A stretch of 64,000 nt of DNA. Source: Methylomicrobium sp. wino1. GTDB taxonomy: Bacteria > Pseudomonadota > Gammaproteobacteria > Methylococcales > Methylomonadaceae. The translations under genes and the position numbers were made by a program. Each line of letters begins with the position of its first letter. Position 1 is the first letter of the stretch. The stretch is from assembly GCF_003932755.1 (NCBI RefSeq), contig NZ_CP024202.1, positions 248,001 to 312,000 of the forward strand, in the 5' to 3' direction. Shown here in pieces: positions 24,699-34,471 of the stretch. The notes under the pieces were generated by a model that saw only the letters and a list, made by a program, of their open reading frames with translations, ran no database searches and was not told the origin of the DNA.

Positions 24699-26489
24699 AT
24701 GAAGTTCAGTAAATTATTGCCTTTCGGCAAGCCTTCCCAACTGCTGGTCTGCGAAACCGACGGTTTTTCGCTACGCGGCGCAGTATTGGTCCGTTCCGGT
24801 ACGCAGGTCGTGGTGTTGCATCAGGCTAAAATCGAGCAGGTGGATATGGCCGATGCGGTCGCCGATTTAATTGCCGCGTTGAAAAACGACGGCTGGAATG
24901 GAGGCGGTTCGGCGGTGTTGCTGTCTCCTGCGGTGTTGTCGACACTGGTCGAGTTGCCGGTCAATCCGAAAAAACCCAGGCCGATTCAGCAGATGATGGA
25001 ATTGGTGCGTTGGGAGGTCGAGCCGTTGTTGATGCAGCACATGACGCGTTGGTCGGTCGGGCATTTGCTGGTCGGACAGGGCTACATGACCGAAGAACAA
25101 GCACAAGCGGTGATGGATTTACAGCAAGGCAAACCGAATAAAGCCGGCGGTTTGGCGTTGTCCGACAAATTTTCGTTGCGCCGTTTCGGCGATTTGGCCG
25201 AGGAATTGGGCTATATCAAACGCAGTCAACTCAATGCCTGCCTTACCGGTCAGGAATGGCTTAAATCGGACGACGAGACGATCGAATGCGGTTGGGCGGT
25301 TCAAGGACCGGTGGAGGACATACCGGGCACATTCAGTTGGTTGGTGAGTTGTGTCAATAAGTCTTTGTTGCAGCGATGGATCGACGTGTTTGCCCGTCAA
25401 GGCGTGAAACTGAAGGCACTGTATCCACTAACCGGTTGCAGCACGACACTGCTGCCGAAAAACCCGTCTTCGGAGTTGATTCTGGAGTCGCACCGTGGCA
25501 TGACTTACGGTATGCGGCTGCATGCCGGGCGCATCGCCGAGCAACGTCAGTATTTAAACGTTACGAAGACGCCGCTTGAAATTTGTCTGGAAAATTATCA
25601 TGCCTTGCATGGTGCGCCGAACGAACCGGTATGGTTGGCGTGCTGGCACGACGACGCGCATGCTTTGGCGCAGGAGATGCGGCAGATGCTCGAAATCGAG
25701 GTTGAGGTCATCACCGATCCGGCCATCCATGCGGCATGCTCTCCGGGCATGGTTGGTGCGGCGCGGCACGCGTTCGGCATCGCCGTTGACGAACGCTGCG
25801 TCGGCGTGCGGGACGGCGGGCCGCTGCCGCCGCTGCCGCAGCGAATTGAAGTCCGCGGGGCAGCGTTGGCAGTGGTGTTGCTGCTGTCGATCGGGGTATC
25901 CGAAGTCTCGCTGATGATTCGCAAGAGTTCGGTGGAAATACACAAGCAAGATGTCGATGCGCGCTGGAATGTTGTCGACGAGGCGACAAAGCGCATTAAT
26001 GCCCAAATCCAGGAGATCGGGAAACGGAAACAAGCATTGGCTCGGAAAAAAGCCGATTTGGCGCGTCTCGAAGCGATGTTGGATTTTTACAGCAACGCTG
26101 CCCCTCAACGAACCGCGCTTGTTCAAGGCGTTTTGGGTGTGCTGCAGACTGCGGTGACCGACGAGGTGATTGTTGTCGCCATCGACGAAACGTCGAAAAG
26201 AGGCAATACGGTTCCCGCGCCCATCTCGCCTTCCGAAGCGCAAGACAAGCGTGTCGAAGTGGAAAGCTTTCATCTCGATGCATGGGCGATTTCCGAATCG
26301 GCGGCGCAAACATTTATTCAAAAAATGAAGGAAGCGATCGCGCCCTGGCAATTGGAGGTCCGGGACGCGCATGTGACGAGCCGGCCCGGTCCGCTCAATC
26401 TCGACGGTTTCGCCGTCTCGATGCGGTTGGTCAAATTGGTACAGGCAGATCGCATCTCGCAGCTTCAACAGAAGGCGGGCCGGTCGTGA
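24699..26489 (+). CDS. PilM-PilN fusion-like protein with two MshEN-like motifs
   Basis: 596 residues. The N-terminal ~380 resemble the actin-like PilM/GspL cytoplasmic domain (VLLSPAVLSTLVELPV; later LKALYPLTGCSTTLLP and VGAARHAFGIA). One membrane segment (about 386-402) is followed by a coiled coil (VVDEATKRINAQIQEIGKRKQALARKKADLARL) and a ferredoxin-like end, the layout of PilN. So PilM and PilN functions appear joined, as in GspL. Inserted at residues 119-142 and 162-185 are two repeats of a helical pattern RxGxxxxxxG...L...L..Q resembling the MshEN cyclic-di-GMP-binding motif. GTGA overlap with the next gene. Confidence 0.78.
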   Translation: MKFSKLLPFGKPSQLLVCETDGFSLRGAVLVRSGTQVVVLHQAKIEQVDMADAVADLIAALKNDGWNGGGSAVLLSPAVLSTLVELPVNPKKPRPIQQMMELVRWEVEPLLMQHMTRWSVGHLLVGQGYMTEEQAQAVMDLQQGKPNKAGGLALSDKFSLRRFGDLAEELGYIKRSQLNACLTGQEWLKSDDETIECGWAVQGPVEDIPGTFSWLVSCVNKSLLQRWIDVFARQGVKLKALYPLTGCSTTLLPKNPSSELILESHRGMTYGMRLHAGRIAEQRQYLNVTKTPLEICLENYHALHGAPNEPVWLACWHDDAHALAQEMRQMLEIEVEVITDPAIHAACSPGMVGAARHAFGIAVDERCVGVRDGGPLPPLPQRIEVRGAALAVVLLLSIGVSEVSLMIRKSSVEIHKQDVDARWNVVDEATKRINAQIQEIGKRKQALARKKADLARLEAMLDFYSNAAPQRTALVQGVLGVLQTAVTDEVIVVAIDETSKRGNTVPAPISPSEAQDKRVEVESFHLDAWAISESAAQTFIQKMKEAIAPWQLEVRDAHVTSRPGPLNLDGFAVSMRLVKLVQADRISQLQQKAGRS

Positions 26490-27184
26490 AAATACCCCGT
26501 TTGAACAATCGCGAACAACTGCTGATAGCGTTGTCGATCGTCGTCATCGTCGGCGGCGGATATGGCGTATTCCGTTTTTGGCCGACCAACCAAGACATTG
26601 CCGCGACGAAAAAAAGCGCGGAAGCAACCGAAAACCGCTTGCTGAAGGCTAGAATTCCCGATGAGCCGGTCGAAGACGCCGATAAGCTAATCGAACAACT
26701 CGAAGACCGGGAGCGAGCGATCGAACTTGTGCGCGCGCAGTTCGAGGCCTTAGAAACTCGGTTGGCTCCGTTCGACTCGCAGGAAATGATCGTCAGCATC
26801 TCTCAGCTTGCCCGCAATTCGCAGGTGCGGATTCGCGTCAATGAAGCGTTAAAAGTGCCAGCGAAACGAGTCGGCGTCGTAAGTAAAAAGAACAATAAGA
26901 AAAATAGAAAAAGCCGGACCGTCGAATCGAAACAAACAACCCCGGTCATTTTGCCCGAGACGAGCAGCTGGATTGATAGAATGTCACCCGGAACGATGTT
27001 TCATCGGCCAATACAACGCATCGAGTTGGAGGGCTCGTTCGTGTCGATTAGAAAATTCATACACGGGCTCGACAAGCTGCCTTATCAAGTCACGGTTTTG
27101 CGTTTGAAAATCGAAAAACTACCCACCCTTGCGCCTACCGGTTATCCGCAAACGCTGGTGTGCGAATTGGTCTTGGCTTTGTAG
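26486..27184 (+). CDS. PilO/GspM-like inner-membrane protein
   Basis: 232 residues: short basic cytoplasmic start (KIPRLNNREQ), one membrane helix (LLIALSIVVIVGGGYGVF), a coiled coil (ATENRLLKARI... LIEQLEDRERAIELVRAQFEAL), then a periplasmic ferredoxin-like domain with a conserved-looking FHRPIQRIELEGSFVSIRKFI and LEKLP-type ending. This is the PilO architecture, which dimerises with PilN to align the inner-membrane platform with the secretin. GTG start overlaps the previous stop. Confidence 0.75.
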   Translation: MKIPRLNNREQLLIALSIVVIVGGGYGVFRFWPTNQDIAATKKSAEATENRLLKARIPDEPVEDADKLIEQLEDRERAIELVRAQFEALETRLAPFDSQEMIVSISQLARNSQVRIRVNEALKVPAKRVGVVSKKNNKKNRKSRTVESKQTTPVILPETSSWIDRMSPGTMFHRPIQRIELEGSFVSIRKFIHGLDKLPYQVTVLRLKIEKLPTLAPTGYPQTLVCELVLAL

Positions 27185-27196
27185 GAAGGATAATTT

Positions 27197-28843
27197 GTGG
27201 CATTGACAGACGAACAGTTACTCGATGCGGGCATGCGTAGCGGTTTGATCGATCCGCCGGTACTCGAACGCCTACGTATTGATGCCCGCCGGCAGCGTGT
27301 TCCGGTACTCGGTGCCGTGCAGGCTTACTACCGTTTTCCGCTGTCGGCGCTATACCGTGCGGTGGCCGAACAACGCGGCGTGCCTTACATCGATTTGAAT
27401 ACGTTGCCCATTGACAGACAACTGTTGAAGAAAATTCCACCGAGCTTGGTGCGACGCAAACTCATTCTCCCGGTTGTCGACAACGATCGCGCGATGCTTG
27501 CCGTCGCCGACCCCGGCGATCGAGGCATGCTCGATTCGATTCAGCGTTTGCTCGGTCTCGCGCTGCCGGTTGTCATGGCCGATTTGCCGTTGTTGCAACT
27601 CAAAATTACACAGGCCTTGGCCGGCAAAGGCGTCGAAACGGCCTCGGGAGCGACTGCGGACGACGCCGATTTAGTCGCCCTACTCGATACGATAGTGCGC
27701 GAGGCTTATTACAACCGGGCATCTGATATCCACTTGTTGACTGAGACGACCGGGTTACGCGTACGTTTACGCGTCGACGGCAAGCTGCGGGATTATCCTG
27801 TCGATGCAAACGGTTCGGTTGCTCCCGCCTTGGTATCGCGCGTGAAAGTTTTATCCGGACTCGACATCGCCGAACAACGTATGCCGCAGGACGGCGGATT
27901 TTCGTATCATCTGGCGCCGCCGATCGACAAGGCGTTCAACGTCCGAGTCGCGACGGCGCCTACTCGCTTGGGCGAACGTGTCACGATGCGTCTACTCGGT
28001 CAAGAGTCGGGCGGATTGTCGTTGACCGAGCTGGGCATGTTGGACGACGATTTACACCAATTTCGAACGGCGATTCATAAACCCTACGGCATGATCTTGC
28101 TGACCGGCCCAACCGGAAGCGGTAAGTCGACGACCTTGTGCGCCGCGTTGCAAGAGATCAACAGCCCGGACATTAACATCATGACGGTCGAGAATCCGAT
28201 CGAATATGTGATCGACGGCATCTCGCAAATTCAAACGGGACCGAAGATCGGCTTTGCCGATGCCTTGCGCTCGTTTTTACGACACGACCCCGACGTGCTG
28301 ATGGTCGGCGAGATACGCGATCATGAAACGGCCGATGTCGCGGTCAAGGCGGCAATGACCGGGCACATGGTGTTTTCGACACTGCACACGAACAATGCAA
28401 TTAGTGCCGTGACGCGGCTGATCGATATCGGCTGCGAACCGTTTTTGATCGGTTCTACGATGACAGCCGTGATCGCACAGCGCCTGGTTCGGCGTCTATG
28501 CATGCATTGCCGCAAGCCCCGGATCGCGAGTCGTGACGAATTGCTCGAGCTGGGCGCCGAAGATGAAAGTCTCGAGCTATTCGAACCGGTCGGCTGTGCG
28601 GTATGCCAGGGTTCGGGTTTCAGGGGGCGTTTGGGTTTGTTCGAAACCCTGTGGTTCGATGAAAAACTGGCGCGCATGGTCGCGCGCGGCGCCGATGAAG
28701 AAGCTTTGGAAGCCGGCGCCGGAGAGCGCTTGAAGTTTATGTGGGAAGACGGCTGTCGGAAGGTTCTTATGGGGCTGACGACATTGGACGAATTGCGTGA
28801 CGTGGCCGTTCATAAAACACACGAGACAATGGAGCTGAGCTGA
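27197..28843 (+). CDS. gspE: GspE/PilB-type assembly ATPase
   Basis: 548-residue hexameric ATPase that powers pilus/pseudopilus assembly. N-terminal T2SSE_N region (1-150), then the N2 and ATPase domains: Walker A GPTGSGKSTT (about 303-312), Asp box around VENPIEY, Walker B VLMVGEIRDHETADV, His box MVFSTLHTNNA, and a tetracysteine zinc site (CMHC ... CAVC). This is GspE/PilB type, not the retraction ATPase PilT. GTG start with AGGAAGGA upstream. The first 30 residues lack the RLG of a canonical MshEN motif. gspF follows one base after the stop. Confidence 0.93.
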   Translation: MALTDEQLLDAGMRSGLIDPPVLERLRIDARRQRVPVLGAVQAYYRFPLSALYRAVAEQRGVPYIDLNTLPIDRQLLKKIPPSLVRRKLILPVVDNDRAMLAVADPGDRGMLDSIQRLLGLALPVVMADLPLLQLKITQALAGKGVETASGATADDADLVALLDTIVREAYYNRASDIHLLTETTGLRVRLRVDGKLRDYPVDANGSVAPALVSRVKVLSGLDIAEQRMPQDGGFSYHLAPPIDKAFNVRVATAPTRLGERVTMRLLGQESGGLSLTELGMLDDDLHQFRTAIHKPYGMILLTGPTGSGKSTTLCAALQEINSPDINIMTVENPIEYVIDGISQIQTGPKIGFADALRSFLRHDPDVLMVGEIRDHETADVAVKAAMTGHMVFSTLHTNNAISAVTRLIDIGCEPFLIGSTMTAVIAQRLVRRLCMHCRKPRIASRDELLELGAEDESLELFEPVGCAVCQGSGFRGRLGLFETLWFDEKLARMVARGADEEALEAGAGERLKFMWEDGCRKVLMGLTTLDELRDVAVHKTHETMELS

Positions 28844-28844
28844 T

Positions 28845-30071
28845 ATGCCGCAGTTTTCTTACGTTGCGCTCGATGCGGGCGGAAACGAAATTTCCGGAAA
28901 ATTGCAGGCGGACGATGGTCCATCGGCGGCGATGATTTTACGGCAACGCGGTTTGCGCGTGATGGAGTTGAAACAAGGACGGGGCCGTTCCGGTTTTTTG
29001 GGACAAGAAAATTTTTCGGATTGGCTGGCTTCTCAGCGTTCGGTAAGCAATGCATCGTTGATTTTTTTCTTCCGGCAGATGTCATTCATGCTACGCGCGG
29101 GTCTACCTGTCGCTCAGGCGCTCGAGCTCGCAAAGGCGCAATTGACCAGTCCCCGGCTCAACCTGACCATTCGTTTGATGTTGAAGGATATCGAAGCCGG
29201 ACAGTCATTGTCGGCGGCAATGGGAAAACATCCGGCGGTTTTTCCGGACATGGCGGTGAATTTGGTCGTCGCCGGCGAGAGCACCGGCGACCTCGATGCG
29301 ATCATGGACAGGCTTGCGGTCCATTTGGATAAAAAAGCGGCGCTACGTGCGCAAATGATCAATGCGATGATTTATCCGATCGTCGTGATCCTGGCGGCGA
29401 TCGGCGTCGGCACTTTCATGGTCGTCAAGATCATCCCGAAATTCGCCAAGTTTTTGTTAGGAAAGGGAAAAGTATTACCGCCATCGACGCAATTGTTGAT
29501 CGATATTTCAGATAGCGTTCGGACTAACGGATTGTTCATCGTCAGCACTCTGATCGTTTCGATTGCCGTCCTATTGCTGCTGTACCAGACCCGGTTCGGT
29601 CGATTATGGGTTGACCAAATTCTGTTGCGGTTGCCGGTAGTGGGGAACTTGTTAGTAAACGGTTCGATGGCTCAGATGTCTTGGGCGCTGTCAATTTTGC
29701 TGCGTAGCGGCGTGACGGTCTTCGATGCGACAAAAATCACGGCCAATTTAATCGGCAACCGGGTCTATTCGGATAAATTGCGGGAAACGTCCGCGAAGAT
29801 ACTTGAAGGGCGCGATGTTTCCAGCAGCCTCGATCATCCGAAAATACCGCCGTTGGTGGTGCAGATGATCGCGGTCGGCGAGAAAAGCGGTAGCATCGAT
29901 CACGTATTACATGAACTGGCCGTATATTACGAAAAGTTGATGGAAATCGCGATCAAGCGGCTTTCGGCGATGCTCGAACCGGCGATGATACTGGTAATCG
30001 GCGGCATGGTCGGATTCGTTTATTATGCGTTTTTTCAGGCGTTGTTTTCGCTAGTTTCGGGCGGACGTTGA
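28845..30071 (+). CDS. gspF: GspF/PilC-type inner-membrane platform protein
   Basis: 408 residues with two GspF domains: FFRQMSFMLRAGLPVAQALELA ... VVAGESTGDLDAIM in the first half, and MSWALSILLRSGVTVFDAT ... VGEKSGSIDHVL in the second, plus three membrane segments (about 167-190, 220-240, 370-395). It anchors the ATPase and passes pilin subunits to the growing fibre. Adjacent to gspE, as usual. Confidence 0.93.
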   Translation: MPQFSYVALDAGGNEISGKLQADDGPSAAMILRQRGLRVMELKQGRGRSGFLGQENFSDWLASQRSVSNASLIFFFRQMSFMLRAGLPVAQALELAKAQLTSPRLNLTIRLMLKDIEAGQSLSAAMGKHPAVFPDMAVNLVVAGESTGDLDAIMDRLAVHLDKKAALRAQMINAMIYPIVVILAAIGVGTFMVVKIIPKFAKFLLGKGKVLPPSTQLLIDISDSVRTNGLFIVSTLIVSIAVLLLLYQTRFGRLWVDQILLRLPVVGNLLVNGSMAQMSWALSILLRSGVTVFDATKITANLIGNRVYSDKLRETSAKILEGRDVSSSLDHPKIPPLVVQMIAVGEKSGSIDHVLHELAVYYEKLMEIAIKRLSAMLEPAMILVIGGMVGFVYYAFFQALFSLVSGGR

Positions 30072-30194
30072 CGGTACTAAATACATGGCATCTTTGGAAC
30101 CCGGAGTTCCGGATTACTATTAACGCAAACATAGCCTAAGAATTTCGTGAAAAATAACTTACTGGAGCTATGAATTTCCAGAATACTTAAGAAA

Positions 30195-30653
30195 ATGATT
30201 ATGTACAAAATATATCGTATTTGCAGTTTGTCGTTGGGCATCGGGTTGATATACTCGGTAAGCAGTTGGGCTGACAATCGCCAACTCTCTTATCAATCAA
30301 ACCCACCCGCCTACACGAATCAACAATGGGTACGGGACCCATTTACCCCCAGCGCGTTGATGTATGAAACCGTCGGAGCACAGACAGGACACGCGAATGG
30401 CACGTTCGGATTCGTCCCTTCCGGCGAATCGATGCGTATCCCCAATATGAAATTGCGGGGCTTGCTGAGTCAGGATGACGAGTTTATCGCGTTGCTCGAA
30501 GTCGTCGGCGTCGGAACTTTCATGGTACGCGAAGGAGACGAGTTCAATATCGATCCGTCGCAGCCCAACAATGCGATTCGCATCGATAAAATCACTCGGC
30601 TCAGCGTGACGGTCGAGACGGGTATGCTCGGTTCGATACGAGTTTTAAGGTAA
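30195..30653 (+). CDS. PilP/GspC-like periplasmic protein
   Basis: 152 residues: signal sequence (YKIYRICSLSLGIGLIYSVSSWA), a flexible linker with WVRDPFTPS (the RDPF motif typical of PilP), and a beta-domain (MKLRGLLSQDDEFIALLEV ... FMVREGDEF ... ITRLSVTVETG) like the HR domain that links inner-membrane PilNO to the secretin. Last gene of the pilus-like locus; a REP remnant follows. Confidence 0.75.
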   Translation: MIMYKIYRICSLSLGIGLIYSVSSWADNRQLSYQSNPPAYTNQQWVRDPFTPSALMYETVGAQTGHANGTFGFVPSGESMRIPNMKLRGLLSQDDEFIALLEVVGVGTFMVREGDEFNIDPSQPNNAIRIDKITRLSVTVETGMLGSIRVLR

Positions 30654-30662
30654 TTGCTGGAC

Positions 30663-31035
30663 TGGTTCCCACGGTCCTCCGTGGAATTCCATACGTTGGC
30701 TGCCGAGGCAAGGTCGGTATGCATTCCCACGGCGGACCGTTCATCGTTATACATAAAATGTGTATTACCATCTTGCCATCTTAGCTAGTGTGACTTCGAT
30801 AACATTTATTGTCACTTAGCGCGCCCGACTTCGAAATCGCGACGAAGGCGTCGTTCCCACAAGGGGGCGGAGCTTTTCTGTGGGAACGATCCCATGATCG
30901 CGACTTCGAAGCCACTGCCGTTCAATATCCGCAGATTTATCAAACCGCACCGTTCCCAGATATTCGATAGCTTCTGTTTAGCAAGTTTACTGATACTTGT
31001 GCATAACGATGAGCGGCGGACCGTGGGAACGAGGA
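30663..31035 (+). repeat. Family A repeat interrupted by family D element
   Basis: A REP unit starts at 30663 and stops inside its second hairpin (CCCACGGCGGACCG, 30740); a ~270 bp element (ends TTCATCGTTATACATAA and TTGTGCATAACGATGAG, inverted) fills 30741-31012; the REP then resumes GCGGCGGACCGTGGGAACGAGG. GGCGGACCG is present on both sides, as expected of a target duplication. No gene in 30654-31220. Confidence 0.7.
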
Positions 31036-31105
31036 TGCGCTCGACACCGCCGTCATCAAGAACGACCGCGCCCGGGAATTGATGCAGCAAGACAAGCAGC
31101 ATGGA

Positions 31106-31204
31106 TGCTGGCATAGAGCTTACATGAACGTACTCACCTAGCGCCTAAATTCTATAACCCATTGGCTATAGCTAACCATTTTGGTAATTTAGGGCTGGGT
31201 TCAC
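31106..31204 (+). repeat. Family B/C repeat fragment
   Basis: GCTGGCATAGAGCTTACATG ... CTCAC, then a family C palindrome (31138-31199, GCGCCTAAATT to AATTTAGGGCTGGG) and TTCACGG. Its left flank matches the reverse of 11850-11890. Confidence 0.65.
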
Positions 31205-31220
31205 GGTCGCGATAGATCCA

Positions 31221-31646
31221 CTAGAACAAGGTTTCATTTTTGAACATTTCCAACAAGCGCTCAATCTCGCCGGATGCTCCTGCCAAGAAATTAGGCGCTG
31301 ATTGCTCCCAAAAGTCGAAACAGCCATCAAGGCTCTCTAACTCTTCATCGCTAACTTTATTAAAGCCCATCGTCCAACCTGAAAAAGCACGCTCTTTAAT
31401 TTGCTTCTTGTAAATAACCGAGACCTTATGGTGCCTTGAATCTTCTTTAATGCGGTTAAACGAGTCCAGCACGACTTTTTCCTCGCCTTCCAATATTTGA
31501 ATAAAGAAAGGATCAAGGTGAAGCAGCATGCCGGTAATATTTAATTTTTTATTTTTTTCTCTTGATTTTTTTAGCAAGGCTTTCAAGTCGTCATCGGACA
31601 TTTCCTGACTTGAAACGCTGGTATAAACCAAACAATAAAGCGGCAT
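31221..31646 (-). CDS. BLUF-domain blue-light photoreceptor, stand-alone
   Basis: 141 residues made of a single FAD-binding BLUF domain: the flavin-contacting Tyr in LVYTSVSS near the N-terminus, KLNITGMLLH with the conserved Asn, FIQILEGEE with the Gln that rearranges on illumination, and AFSGWTMGF with the Trp/Met pair near residue 100, then a short helical tail. Short BLUF proteins signal through a separate partner, none of which is evident here. ATG at 31646 preferred over an upstream TTG. It is isolated between repeat clusters. Confidence 0.85.
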   Translation of the reverse strand: MPLYCLVYTSVSSQEMSDDDLKALLKKSREKNKKLNITGMLLHLDPFFIQILEGEEKVVLDSFNRIKEDSRHHKVSVIYKKQIKERAFSGWTMGFNKVSDEELESLDGCFDFWEQSAPNFLAGASGEIERLLEMFKNETLF

Positions 31647-31756
31647 TAACAATTCTCGCAACAACTTAACATATCAAACATGCGGCGAGTTTACCCCAGG
31701 ACTCTTCTCATTGCCAGGCATTCCCTTAATTCAAGTATGGATGATTGACGTAACCG

Positions 31757-32215
31757 CCCACGGTCTTCTGTGGGCTTCATACCTTTGTTGTCTGAAAGAG
31801 CTCGGTATGCTCTCCCACGGAGGACCGCTCATTATTATGCATAAGTCATTTATTACCCTTATGCAATCTTAACCAATGAGTCTTCGATACCCTATTATTG
31901 TTGCTTAACGCTCTCGGCTCCGAAATCGCTATCAGGGGATCGCTCCCACAAATGCTACCTGTACTATGGGAACGAGAAAAATTGTTGGGTACGCTTCTCG
32001 TACCTCAATGCCGTTAACTACCCATATCAAACCATAAGGACTTGTTTTAAGATTGGGGATTACCATGGTACGCATAGCGTACCCTACGGCACTCCAGAGT
32101 TTGCGTGATTTTGCCATCGTGCTGGATGGCCAACGATGTACCTCAAAGAGATGAGCATAACGATGGGCGGTCCTCCATGGGAACCCATTCATTGGCTGCC
32201 GAGGCAAGGTCGGTA
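31757..32215. repeat. Repeat cluster: family A fragments around a family D element
   Basis: A diverged REP (31757-31828) runs into a family D element (ends CTCATTATTATGCATAAG at 31827 and AGCATAACGATG near 32170), after which a second REP fragment (CGGTCCTCCATGGGAACCC) continues to 32215. Inside the D element is a ~100 bp inverted repeat (GGGTACGCTTCTCGTACC at 31987, GGTACGCATAGCGTACCC at 32067), related to the one at 38863. No gene recognised in 31665-32280. Confidence 0.65.
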
Positions 32216-32280
32216 AAATTACTTAAACGATTTTAGCCCACGCTTCCTTCCTTGGAATGCATGCGCTTAACTATAAATGC

Positions 32281-34271
<1,991 letters not shown>

Positions 34272-34471
34272 TTACGGTATGGGTCTAAACTAAAGGATAA
34301 TTATCAAGATTGCAAGCCTGAAAGCACCCACGCGAGAAAAGAAATTCCCTGTATTTTATAGGGTCCGAATGACATCCTTCCTGACTACGGCAATTAAATC
34401 CACCTGGAAAAGCAGCAATGACTCAATCAATAGGATAAAATGCGCGCTTTCTTTCGTTACAAAAATATTAC

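Noticed and set aside
25554-26468. 304-codon reverse ORF inside the PilM-PilN gene
   Set aside because: Opposite-strand shadow of a gene with clear domain content and coupled neighbours; no plausible start site or family.
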